A stretch of DNA of 64,000 bases from the NCBI GenBank assembly GCA_946886855.1, contig CAMPJJ010000002.1, positions 1 to 64,000 on the forward strand. Reading direction: 5' to 3'. The notes under the pieces were generated by a model, which saw nothing but the letters and a program-made list of their open reading frames with translations, ran no database searches and was not told where the DNA came from. The DNA is from an uncultured Roseateles sp. (GTDB lineage: Bacteria; Pseudomonadota; Gammaproteobacteria; Burkholderiales; Burkholderiaceae). This document shows positions 47,736 to 55,409 of this stretch, piece by piece (positions within the stretch are counted from its first letter, which is position 1; each line of letters opens with the position of its first letter). A program made the position numbers and the translations under genes.

Positions 47736-48653
47736 ATGTCCTTGACCCCACGACTGGCCCTGATGCTGACGCTGCCGCCGCTGCTGTGGGCGGGCAACGC
47801 CGTCGTCGGGCGTTCGGTCGGACCGCTGGTGCCGCCCTTGCTGCTCAATGCGACGCGCTGGACGCTGGCCTTCGTGCTGCTGGTGCTGATCGCGCGGCCC
47901 GCGCGGGCGCTGCTGCAAGACCTGGCCCCGCTGCGTGCGCGCTGGGGCTACTTCGCGTTGACCGGCGTGCTGGGCATGGGCTGCTACAACGCGCTGCAGT
48001 ACCAGGCGCTGCACAGCTCGACGGCGCTCAACGTGACGCTGATCGCCGCCAGCCTGCCGGTCTGGATGCTCGCCGTCGGCGCCCTGCTCTACCGCGTGTG
48101 GCCGACGCGCCGTCAGCTCGCCGGCGCGCTGCTCTCGCTGGCGGGCGTCGCGCTGGTGATCTCGCGCGGCCACCTGGAGCGGCTGGCGCAGGTGCAGTTC
48201 GTCGTCGGCGACCTGCTGATGCTGCTGGCCGTGTTGAGCTGGGCCTTCTACAGCTGGCTGCTGGCGCGGCCGCCCGCGCACATGCAGGGCGAGCGCCGGC
48301 CCGACTGGGATTGGGCCGCGCTGCTGATGGCGCAGATGCTGTTCGGCCTGGCCTTCGGCTGGGCGTCGGCGGGCGTGGAGCAGGCCGTCGGCGTGCCGCC
48401 GGTGCAGTGGGGCTGGCCACTGGTCGCCGCGCTGGTCTACGTCGCGATCGGACCGTCGCTGATCGCCTACCGTTGCTGGGGACTGGGCGTCGCCCAGGCA
48501 GGGCCGACGCTGGCCGCCTTCTTCGGCAACCTCACGCCGGTCTTCGCGGCGCTGATGTCGGCCGCGCTGCTGGGCGAATGGCCGGCGTGGTTCCACGGCG
48601 CGGCCTTTGCCCTGATCGCGGCGGGCATCCTGGTGTCCTCGGCGAAGCGCTGA
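47736..48653 (+). CDS. EamA/DMT-family membrane transporter
   Basis: The 305-residue protein has ten helices as two EamA repeats (LLWAGNAVVGRSV, LNVTLIAASLPVWMLAVG; then LLAVLSWAFYSWLL, FFGNLTPVFAALMSAALLGEW). The cargo is unknown. A GTG 33 bases upstream is in frame, but the ATG lies directly before the first helix. It is divergent from the quinone oxidoreductase. Confidence 0.88.
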   Translation: MSLTPRLALMLTLPPLLWAGNAVVGRSVGPLVPPLLLNATRWTLAFVLLVLIARPARALLQDLAPLRARWGYFALTGVLGMGCYNALQYQALHSSTALNVTLIAASLPVWMLAVGALLYRVWPTRRQLAGALLSLAGVALVISRGHLERLAQVQFVVGDLLMLLAVLSWAFYSWLLARPPAHMQGERRPDWDWAALLMAQMLFGLAFGWASAGVEQAVGVPPVQWGWPLVAALVYVAIGPSLIAYRCWGLGVAQAGPTLAAFFGNLTPVFAALMSAALLGEWPAWFHGAAFALIAAGILVSSAKR

Positions 48654-48749
48654 GGGCGGGGCTGTCGGATCGGCGAGGCCTGCGGCGCAGAGGCCGCGCC
48701 GGCTTGGCGAAACCGACGCCGATGCCGGTGCCGACGCCGACGCCGACGT

Positions 48750-49538
48750 TCAGAACGTGCCCGGGTAGGAACCGCCGTCGAGCAGGATGTTCTGCCCCGT
48801 CAGGTAGCCCGCGTGGGCCGAGCACATCAGCGCGCAGATCGCGCCGAACTCCGCCGCGCTGCCGAAACGTTGCGCCGGGATCGCCGACATGCGCTTGGCG
48901 CGCACGTCGTCGACCGGCTGGCCCGACTTCTGCGCGCCAGCGGCCATCGTCTTCTGCAGGCGCTCGGTGTCGAAGGCGCCGGGCAGCAGGTTGTTGATCG
49001 TCACGTTGCGGCCGGCGATGCGCGACTGCCGCGCGATGCCGGCGATGAAGCCGGTCAGGCCCGAGCGCGCGCCGTTGGACAGGCCCAGCACGTCGATCGG
49101 CGCCTTCACCGCGCCCGAGGTGATGTTGACGATGCGCCCGAAGCCGCGGTCCGCCATCCGGTCCACCGTCGCCTTGATCAGCGCGATCGGCGTCAGCATG
49201 TTGGCTTCCAGCGCGGCGAGCCACTGCTCGCGTTCCCAGTCGCGGAAATCGCCGGGCGGCGGACCGCCGGCGTTGTTGATCAGGATGTCCACCTGGGGGG
49301 CTGCGGCCAGCGCGGCGGCGCGACCGGCTTCGGTCGTGATGTCGCCGGCCACGGCGACGACCTGCACCGCCGGATTGATCGCGCGCAGCTTCGCGGCCTG
49401 CGCCTGCAGCGCTTCCTCACCGCGCGCGGTGATCACGACGTTGACGCCCTCGGCGGCCAGCGCCTCGGCGCAGCCCGCGCCCAGGCCCTTCGAGGCCGCG
49501 CACACCAGGGCCCATCTGCCCGTCAGTCCCAAGTCCAT
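48750..49538 (-). CDS. SDR-family protein with altered catalytic motif
   Basis: The 262-residue Rossmann protein resembles 3-oxoacyl-ACP reductases. The cofactor segment is CAASKGLGAGCAEALA, and NNAGG is intact. After the catalytic-Ser-like ITSGAV, the usual Tyr-X3-Lys reads LSNGAR: Ser or Leu stands in the Tyr position and Arg in the Lys position. A normal dehydrogenase mechanism is therefore doubtful. The C-terminus LTGQNILLDGG is typical. It lies 23 bases downstream of the EamA gene on the same strand, so the two are probably co-transcribed. Confidence 0.85.
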   Translation of the reverse strand: MDLGLTGRWALVCAASKGLGAGCAEALAAEGVNVVITARGEEALQAQAAKLRAINPAVQVVAVAGDITTEAGRAAALAAAPQVDILINNAGGPPPGDFRDWEREQWLAALEANMLTPIALIKATVDRMADRGFGRIVNITSGAVKAPIDVLGLSNGARSGLTGFIAGIARQSRIAGRNVTINNLLPGAFDTERLQKTMAAGAQKSGQPVDDVRAKRMSAIPAQRFGSAAEFGAICALMCSAHAGYLTGQNILLDGGSYPGTF

Positions 49539-49561
49539 GTCGATCTCCGTTCTTGATTCGA

Positions 49562-50497
49562 TCAGCGCCGCTGGCGCGCGAGCAGCCAGACGCCGCCCAG
49601 CACCAGCACCGTGCCCGCGACGACCCAGCCGGTCAGCGGTTCGTCGAGGATCAGCACGCCCATCAGTATCGTGGACATGGGGCCCACCATGCCGGTCTGC
49701 GCGGCGACACCCGCCCCCATGCGCTCGATCGCCATCATGACCATCAGCACCGGCGCGAAGGTGCAGGCCAGCGCGTTCAACGCCGACAGCCACCACACCG
49801 CGGGCGCCAGGTCCGCGAGCCCCGACACCGGCCGCGCCAGCAGGAACTGCGCGATGCACAAGCCGCAGGCCACCGAGGTCGCCAGCCCGGTGAGCCGCAT
49901 GGCGCCGAGGCGTTTGACCCATTCGCCGCTGTAGACGAGGTACAGCGCATAGGCCACCGCGCTGCCGAAGACGAGTCCGCCGCCGAGCCACACATTCGCG
50001 CCGGCGACCTGCAGCTCGTGCCCGAAGACCAGCAGCACGCCGGCGTAGCTGACGGCCAGCGCGCCCGCCTGGCGCAGCGTCACGCGGCGTCCGAACATCG
50101 CCCACGAGAGCAGCAGCACGATGGTCGGGTTGAGGTACAGGATGAGCCGTTCGAAGCTCGCGCTGACGTAGGCCAGGCCCGCGAAGTCCAGGAAACTGGC
50201 GAGGTAGTAGCCGCTGAAGCCCAGTCCCAGCACGGCGAGCTTCTCGCGTCCGCTCAGGGCCGGCCTGCCGCGGCCGGCCCACCAGGCCAGCAGCAGGAAC
50301 AGCGGCAGCGCGAGCAGCATGCGCAGCATCAGCAGGGTGATCGCGTCGACGCCGTGGCGATAGGCGAGCTTGACGATGATCGCCTTGCCGGAGAACCCGA
50401 TCGCGCCGCCGACGGCCAGCAGCAGCCCGCTGAGCGGCACGCGCGGCGAGGCCGCGTCGGGAGGGGCGACCGGCGTCGCGGTGGGAGACCTGCTCAT
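49562..50497 (-). CDS. EamA/DMT-family membrane transporter
   Basis: The 311-residue protein has ten membrane helices in two EamA repeats (LLLAVGGAIGFSGKAIIVKLAY, FERLILYLNPTIVLLL; AQTGMVGPMSTILMGVLILDEPLTG). It is unlike the other two EamA proteins here except in general layout, so the three are not recent duplicates. The ATG at 50497 was chosen at the start of the Pro/Ala-rich leader before helix 1. It is followed by the atypical SDR gene. Confidence 0.87.
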   Translation of the reverse strand: MSRSPTATPVAPPDAASPRVPLSGLLLAVGGAIGFSGKAIIVKLAYRHGVDAITLLMLRMLLALPLFLLLAWWAGRGRPALSGREKLAVLGLGFSGYYLASFLDFAGLAYVSASFERLILYLNPTIVLLLSWAMFGRRVTLRQAGALAVSYAGVLLVFGHELQVAGANVWLGGGLVFGSAVAYALYLVYSGEWVKRLGAMRLTGLATSVACGLCIAQFLLARPVSGLADLAPAVWWLSALNALACTFAPVLMVMMAIERMGAGVAAQTGMVGPMSTILMGVLILDEPLTGWVVAGTVLVLGGVWLLARQRR

Positions 50498-50769
50498 GCG
50501 GCCGATTCTAGGAACCGAGGTGCGCGCCGCATTCGCGAAGGGGCAATGCACGCTTGCCGTCCTTGTCCCTTCCCTGTCCCCTTCGGCGTGAATAGTTGCG
50601 GCCGCCGCTGCCAATGTGCGGTGCCCCCCTCAAGACCTGGCCCCATGAGGCCGAAGTCCCGCAAGCGCCTGCCGCCTCGAAGCGGACGGCGGTAGTGGGG
50701 ATGAGGAAACGACAAGGGACCGCGCCTCGACGGACGCGACAGGTCCCGGACCTGCGAGGGACCCTGCCG

Positions 50770-51795
50770 ATGAGGTACACCGAGAGCATCGCCGCGAGCG
50801 CCCAGGCGCTGCGCACCGCATTGCCGTTGATGTCCAGACAGCGCGCCGCGCTGCATCCGGTCACCTATGCCGTCTGGTACGAGCACGTGACCGCGATGAA
50901 CGGCGCGCTCAGCCGTGAGCTGATGGGACTGACCCAGGACGGCGCGACGCTGGACGAGCCGCAGACCTGGGCGCTCTACCGCAGGCACATCGCCGAGCTC
51001 GACGAGCAGATGGCCGTCACCCTGGCGCAGGACGTCGGCGACGTGCTGCGCGGCGTGTCCGACTGCACCGACCAGGCCGGACAGCAGGTGCAGCAGTACG
51101 CGCGGGCGCTGCAGGGCTGGGAGCGCTCGATGCGCGAGGCGGCGCCGGGCCAGCATGTCCAGGTGCTGGCGGCCGCGCTGCAGGGCACGCAGGACATGGG
51201 CCACGCGATCCACGGCCTGATCGCGAAGCTGGAAGCGAGCCGCCAGGAAGTCGCCTCGCTGAGGCAGGAGGTCCACCGCGCGCGCAGCGAGGCGCTGCTG
51301 GATCCGTTGACGGGCTTGAGCAACCGGCGCGGGTTCGACCGCGCGCTGGCCGACTGCCTGCAGAGCCCGGACGCCGGCACGCCGACGGCCCCGTGCCTGC
51401 TGCTGGGCGACATCGACGATTTCCCGGCGCTGCGCGCGCGCCTGGGCGAGGCGCGCCTGAACGACACGCTGCAACAGGTCGCCAACGCCGTGCGCAGCAT
51501 CGCGCAGAGCCACCACGTCGCCGCGCGCATCGAGGACGACGAGTTCGCGCTGCTCATTCCCGGCGCCGGCCTGCACGAGGCCTATACCCTCGCCGAACAG
51601 CTGCGCCACGGCGTCGGGCAGTTGCAGGCGGACGCCGACCGGCGCCTGAGCCTGTCGGTGGGCGTCACGCAGCTGGGCCGGGGCGACAGCGCGCGCGACT
51701 TCATCGGCCGCGCGGACCAGGCGCTGCAGGCGTCCCGCGCCCAGGGCCGCAACCGCGTGACCGTGCTGGCGGCGGATGAGCGTTTCGCCGCATGA
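50770..51795 (+). CDS. Degenerate GGDEF-domain protein
   Basis: The 341-residue soluble protein has an N-terminal ~175-residue helical region (a coiled coil EVASLRQEVHRARSEALLD leads out of it) followed by a diguanylate-cyclase fold (DPLTGLSNRRGFDRAL). The active-site GGDEF is EDDEF (residues 255-259). The GHxxGD metal/nucleotide segment is also altered (LGEARLND). Synthesis of c-di-GMP is therefore unlikely; binding or regulation is possible. AGGGA lies 8 bases before the ATG. A histidine kinase gene follows 58 bases on and may share the transcript. Confidence 0.85.
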   Translation: MRYTESIAASAQALRTALPLMSRQRAALHPVTYAVWYEHVTAMNGALSRELMGLTQDGATLDEPQTWALYRRHIAELDEQMAVTLAQDVGDVLRGVSDCTDQAGQQVQQYARALQGWERSMREAAPGQHVQVLAAALQGTQDMGHAIHGLIAKLEASRQEVASLRQEVHRARSEALLDPLTGLSNRRGFDRALADCLQSPDAGTPTAPCLLLGDIDDFPALRARLGEARLNDTLQQVANAVRSIAQSHHVAARIEDDEFALLIPGAGLHEAYTLAEQLRHGVGQLQADADRRLSLSVGVTQLGRGDSARDFIGRADQALQASRAQGRNRVTVLAADERFAA

Positions 51796-51853
51796 GGCGG
51801 TCACCGTCGCCCCGCATAATCCGTCGTCACAAGGGATGGACTGAGGGACGGAC

Positions 51854-53416
51854 GTGGCCCTGATGAAGACTTCTCTGCGCAGCGCCGTGATCCTGGCGCT
51901 GCTGGCGGGCCTGGCCCTGCCCACCGGCGGCGTGCTGCTGTACGAGCAGCAGTTGAGCCGCCGCGTCGTGATGGAGGATCTCCAGCGCGACCTGTCGCGC
52001 GTGTCGGAGGTGCTGGCGCTGTCGCTGGCCGAGCCGATCTGGCAGGTCTCGCCCGACCTGGCCGAGCCGATGGTCAAGGCGCAGGTCGACGATCCGCGTT
52101 TCGTCTCCGTGGTCGTGACCGAGAACGCCGCGCAGCAGGCCTTCGTCGAATTCCACCGCGGCACGCCCGACGACGCGATGACGCTCAGCGAGACGCGCCC
52201 CGTGCTGCGCGACGGCCGCGAGATCGCCAAGCTGACCGTCGTCATGAGCGCCGAGCCGCTGATGAAGCGCAAGCGCGACGACCTCTGGAACGCGCTGTGG
52301 CGCAGCCTGCTGACGCTGACCGTGTCGCTGGCGCTGATCCTCGTCGTGATGCAGCGCCGCGTCCTGCGCCCGATGGCGCGGCTGTCCGACGCGGCCGATG
52401 AACTCGCGTCGGGTCAGCTCGACAAGCCGCTGGCCTTCGGCGGCGAGGACGAGATCGCCCGCGTCGGCAAGGCGATGGAGCGCATGCGGCTCGCCTTGCT
52501 GAAGGCCTTCGACGACCTGCGCGGTCATGCCAGCACGCTCGAGGACCAGGTGGCGCAGCGCACCGTGCAGCTCACCGAGTCCAACGCCGAACTCACGCAG
52601 GCGCTGGCCAACCTCAAGACCGCGCAGCGCGAGCTGGTCGAGTCGGAGAAGCTGGCCTCGCTCGGCCGGCTGGTCGCCGGCGTCGCGCACGAGCTCAACA
52701 CGCCGCTGGGCAACGCGCTGACGGTGGTGTCGGCGCTGGAGGACCGTTGGGTCAAGCTCGACCGCATGCTCACCGACAACACGCCGATGCGCCGCAGCCA
52801 GCTCGAGGAGCTGGCCAGGGACACGCGGCGCGGCCAGGACATCCTGCACCGCAACGTGCAGAAGGCGGCCGACCTCGTGCGCGATTTCAAGCAGGTCGCG
52901 ATCGATCAGACCAGCGACACGCGGCGCGACTTCGAGCTGGCGCAGGTGGTCGAGGACGTGCTGGTGATGGTCGAGCCCAGCTTCAAGCACACGCCCTTCC
53001 GCATCGTCACCGACCTGCAGCCGGACCTGCACATGAGCAGCTATCCCGGCGCGCTCGGCCAGGTCCTCACCAACCTGCTGATGAACACGCTGGTGCACGC
53101 CTTCGAGGGCGAGACGCAGGGCGAGGTGCGCGTCAGCTGCCACCGGCTGGACGCGACGCAGGTGGAGCTGAGCGTCGACGACAACGGCCACGGGATGGAT
53201 GCGTCCATCGTGCGCCGGATCTTCGACCCCTTCTTCACGACCAAGCTCGGCAAGGGCGGATCGGGCCTGGGCATGCACATCGTGCACAACATCGTGACCA
53301 ACGTGCTGGGCGGCCAGATCGAGGTGATCTCCCGGCCGGGCGAAGGCACGTGGATGATGATGCGTCTGCCGGTCGACGCGCCGCTGCGCGCCGCCAGCGA
53401 GGACCGGGTCGGTTGA
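51854..53416 (+). CDS. Membrane histidine kinase with HAMP domain
   Basis: The 520-residue sensor kinase starts with GTG (an ATG lies three codons on). Helix 1 (AVILALLAGLALPTGGVLL), a ~100-residue periplasmic part and helix 2 (LLTLTVSLALILVVM) precede a HAMP-like segment (RRVLRPMARLSDAADELASG). A coiled coil follows, then HisKA (phospho-His279 in GVAHELNTPLGNAL) and the ATPase domain (NLLMNTLVHAFEGE, DNGHGM, GGSGLGMHIVHNI). No regulator gene follows, so its partner is elsewhere or it works with the upstream GGDEF-like protein. The ligand is unknown. Confidence 0.88.
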   Translation: MALMKTSLRSAVILALLAGLALPTGGVLLYEQQLSRRVVMEDLQRDLSRVSEVLALSLAEPIWQVSPDLAEPMVKAQVDDPRFVSVVVTENAAQQAFVEFHRGTPDDAMTLSETRPVLRDGREIAKLTVVMSAEPLMKRKRDDLWNALWRSLLTLTVSLALILVVMQRRVLRPMARLSDAADELASGQLDKPLAFGGEDEIARVGKAMERMRLALLKAFDDLRGHASTLEDQVAQRTVQLTESNAELTQALANLKTAQRELVESEKLASLGRLVAGVAHELNTPLGNALTVVSALEDRWVKLDRMLTDNTPMRRSQLEELARDTRRGQDILHRNVQKAADLVRDFKQVAIDQTSDTRRDFELAQVVEDVLVMVEPSFKHTPFRIVTDLQPDLHMSSYPGALGQVLTNLLMNTLVHAFEGETQGEVRVSCHRLDATQVELSVDDNGHGMDASIVRRIFDPFFTTKLGKGGSGLGMHIVHNIVTNVLGGQIEVISRPGEGTWMMMRLPVDAPLRAASEDRVG

Positions 53417-53462
53417 CCGGTCCCCGGGTTCGCGACGCTGACTGCGTCGCGGCGGGCATCGC

Positions 53463-53684
53463 TTACTGGGAAGCGCCCGACGCGGCCACCGAGGCCGCTT
53501 CAGCCGGCAGCGCCGCGGAGGCCGCCGCCATCGCCGCCGAGGCCGCATCGCTCGCGGCCTGCTCCGCGTGACCGCCGGTCACGTCGTGCTTCTCGCCCGT
53601 CAGGTCGATGTTGCCGCCGCTCTTCATCAGCACGAACAGCGCGATGGCAGCGAAGACGATGAATCCAACGACGATTTTCCACAT
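53463..53684 (-). CDS. Small single-pass membrane protein
   Basis: The 73-residue protein begins with a membrane helix (IVVGFIVFAAIALFVLM). A short polar linker and a ~35-residue low-complexity Ala/Ser/Glu tail follow. GAGGAC lies before the ATG. No family is recognised. The tail composition resembles the Ala-rich linkers in other proteins here. It is convergent with the kinase gene. Confidence 0.55.
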   Translation of the reverse strand: MWKIVVGFIVFAAIALFVLMKSGGNIDLTGEKHDVTGGHAEQAASDAASAAMAAASAALPAEAASVAASGASQ

Positions 53685-53816
53685 GGTTCCGAGGTCCTCT
53701 TGAGGTTGCCGGTCGCGACAGACTGACCGGATCGGAGGCCATTGTGGGAAGCGAGCCTGACAGCAGGCTGAGCGCCGGCTGTATCCAGGCGTGATTCCAG
53801 GCGATGCAGGTGCGGC

Positions 53817-54275
53817 TCAGCCGATCTGCTCGATCGCATAAGCGATCGCGCGCCAGGTCGGATCGCTGCTGGTGGACAGCACGCGCTCGACCAGCGGTCG
53901 CCAGGCATGCTGGCCGCCCGCCAGGCGGTCGACCATCGCGAACACCAGCGTGGCAGCGTCGGCCTCGCCGGAATGCTGCTCGCCCGCCAGCTCCGCGCGG
54001 CCCACCGACGCGTCGCCGCCCAGCAGCGCGCCGACCGCCATCAGCACCCTGACCGCGCGCTCGTCGCCCAGGTCCACCGCCAGCGCAGCCCCGATGGGCG
54101 CGGCCTCGTCGTGACGACCGATGCGGCTCGCCAGCAGCAGGCAGGCCGACAGGATGCGCCGCGCCGACCAGCCGGCGACCGGCATCGGCAGCACGGACGG
54201 GAAGCCGCCGCCGTTGCCCGACAGGGGATCGAACGGGGCGGTGCGGTCGAAGGAAGGCGGGGACTGCAGGTCCAT
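53817..54275 (-). CDS. Putative HrpB/HrpX-regulated protein of unknown function, TPR-like
   Basis: The 152-residue soluble protein begins with a Pro/Ser/Gly-rich ~35-residue leader. Helical pairs follow with a TPR-like spacing (ILSACLLLASRIGRHDEAAPIG, RAVRVLMAVGALLGGD, TWRAIAYAIEQIG). HrpB1/HrpK-type and chaperone-type type III proteins have a similar size and helix content, but no family can be named with confidence. It is preceded by a textbook PIP box on its own strand and is divergent from the harpin gene. Co-regulation suggests a job in type III secretion, perhaps as chaperone, regulator or effector. Confidence 0.65.
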   Translation of the reverse strand: MDLQSPPSFDRTAPFDPLSGNGGGFPSVLPMPVAGWSARRILSACLLLASRIGRHDEAAPIGAALAVDLGDERAVRVLMAVGALLGGDASVGRAELAGEQHSGEADAATLVFAMVDRLAGGQHAWRPLVERVLSTSSDPTWRAIAYAIEQIG

Positions 54276-54343
54276 GGTGTCTGCTCACGGGTAGCCGCTC
54301 TGCACGAGCCTGGCATGCGCCCGACGCGATGGAGACCCGCGTC

Positions 54344-54368
54344 GCGAAGTCTCCGCCCTCGACGCGAA
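54344..54368 (-). promoter_or_regulatory. PIP/hrpII box for the 54275 gene
   Basis: On the minus strand this is TTCGC, 15 bases, TTCGC, a perfect match to the plant-inducible-promoter consensus and to the hrpII box TTCG-N16-TTCG. A near-consensus -10 (CAGGCT, against YANNRT) lies 31 bases downstream, leading to the 152-residue gene. HrpX/HrpB-type AraC activators bind this motif. Confidence 0.85.
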
Positions 54369-54400
54369 GCGGCAGGACCGGCGGCGATCTTCCCGATGTC

Positions 54401-54425
54401 TTCGCAGTGCTGAACGCCGCTTCGG
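54401..54425 (+). promoter_or_regulatory. PIP/hrpII box for the harpin gene
   Basis: TTCGC, 15 bases, TTCGG matches TTCGB-N15-TTCGB and TTCG-N16-TTCG exactly. A -10 hexamer CAAGAT (54455-54460), matching YANNRT, follows 29 bases later. The harpin ATG is at 54499 with a GGAG ribosome binding site. It lies about 32 bases from the opposing box, so two activator dimers could bind the same divergent promoter. Confidence 0.85.
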
Positions 54426-54498
54426 ATCTGGCCGGCACCGCGAGCGCAAGTGCCCAAGATGGCCGCTTGTCGTCAGCAACCCCTGAAGGAGACCTGTC

Positions 54499-55395
54499 AT
54501 GTCCGTGAGCTTCCAGAATCAACCCCTTGGCGGCCTGGGAGGCCTCGGTGGCCTCGGTGGTGTCGACGCCCTGGGCCAGGCGGGGGGCCTCTCGGGTCTG
54601 TCGCAGGCGCCGGGCGGCGCGGCCGAGATCCAGGCCAAGCTGACCGAGGTGATCCTCCAGATCCTCAACCTGCTGATCAACGAGATCATGAAGGCGCTGC
54701 AACAGCAGCAGCAAGGCGCGCAGGGCGGCGGTGGCGGTGGCGGCCCGTCGGGCGCTTCCGGCGCGGGCGCTCCGCAGGCCTTGGGGGGTCCTCAAGGCGT
54801 GGGCGGCCCTCAAGGCGCATCCGGCCCCGGCGGCCCGCAAGGGGCGTCCAACGCCTACCAACCGAACAGCGCCTTTCACGCGCAGCAACCGAGCGATGCC
54901 CCGCCGGTGTCGAACACCGGCTCGCCGTCGGGCGTGGGCGACGTGTCCTCGACGAGCGGCGGCAAGGGTCCGGCGGGCATGCCTGCGGAGCTGTGGAAGG
55001 ACTGCCAGGAGGCGGGCAAGAAGACAGGCGTGGATCCCTACATCCTGGCGGCGCAGATGGAGAAGGAAAGCCAGTTCGGCAAGGCCCTGAACGGCAGCCC
55101 GAGCGCGGGCGACGGCCTGATGCAGGTGGAGCCCGGGACCCGCCAGGCCTACGCCGGCAAGTTCCAGGAAAAGATGGGTCACGCCTACGACCACAACGAC
55201 CCGAAGGACCAGGTCGCCATGGCCGGCGTGATCCTCGCGGACAAGGGCGGCGACGCCACCAACATGCTGCAGAAGTACAACGGCGGCGACAACTGGGCAC
55301 CGGGCGCGACCGACTCCTACGGCCGCGAGATCAAGGCGGCCGAATACGCCTCGTCGGTGCTGGCGAAGGCGCAGCAGATGAAGGCGGCGGGCTGA
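54499..55395 (+). CDS. Harpin with C-terminal lytic transglycosylase domain (HopP1-like)
   Basis: The 298-residue protein combines two halves. Residues 1-160 are harpin-like: Gly/Gln/Ser-rich, without signal peptide. A short amphipathic helix (VILQILNLLINEIMKALQQ, ~51-69) resembles the Hpa1/PopA helix. Residues 163-298 form a soluble lytic transglycosylase domain with the catalytic Glu in MEKES (Glu190), GLMQ at 206-209 and YNGG at 260-263. Harpins are type-III-secreted translocators; HopP1 of Pseudomonas syringae has the same layout and is thought to open peptidoglycan for the pilus. GGAG precedes the ATG. A PIP box drives it. Confidence 0.85.
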   Translation: MSVSFQNQPLGGLGGLGGLGGVDALGQAGGLSGLSQAPGGAAEIQAKLTEVILQILNLLINEIMKALQQQQQGAQGGGGGGGPSGASGAGAPQALGGPQGVGGPQGASGPGGPQGASNAYQPNSAFHAQQPSDAPPVSNTGSPSGVGDVSSTSGGKGPAGMPAELWKDCQEAGKKTGVDPYILAAQMEKESQFGKALNGSPSAGDGLMQVEPGTRQAYAGKFQEKMGHAYDHNDPKDQVAMAGVILADKGGDATNMLQKYNGGDNWAPGATDSYGREIKAAEYASSVLAKAQQMKAAG

Positions 55396-55409
55396 TCCGC
55401 CGCACGGCG

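Noticed and set aside
54041..54457. A 138-residue leftward ORF across the divergent hrp promoter
   Set aside because: It runs through both PIP boxes and is the other-frame shadow of the 152-residue gene; its Arg/Ala/Cys composition is typical of non-coding frames in GC-rich DNA.
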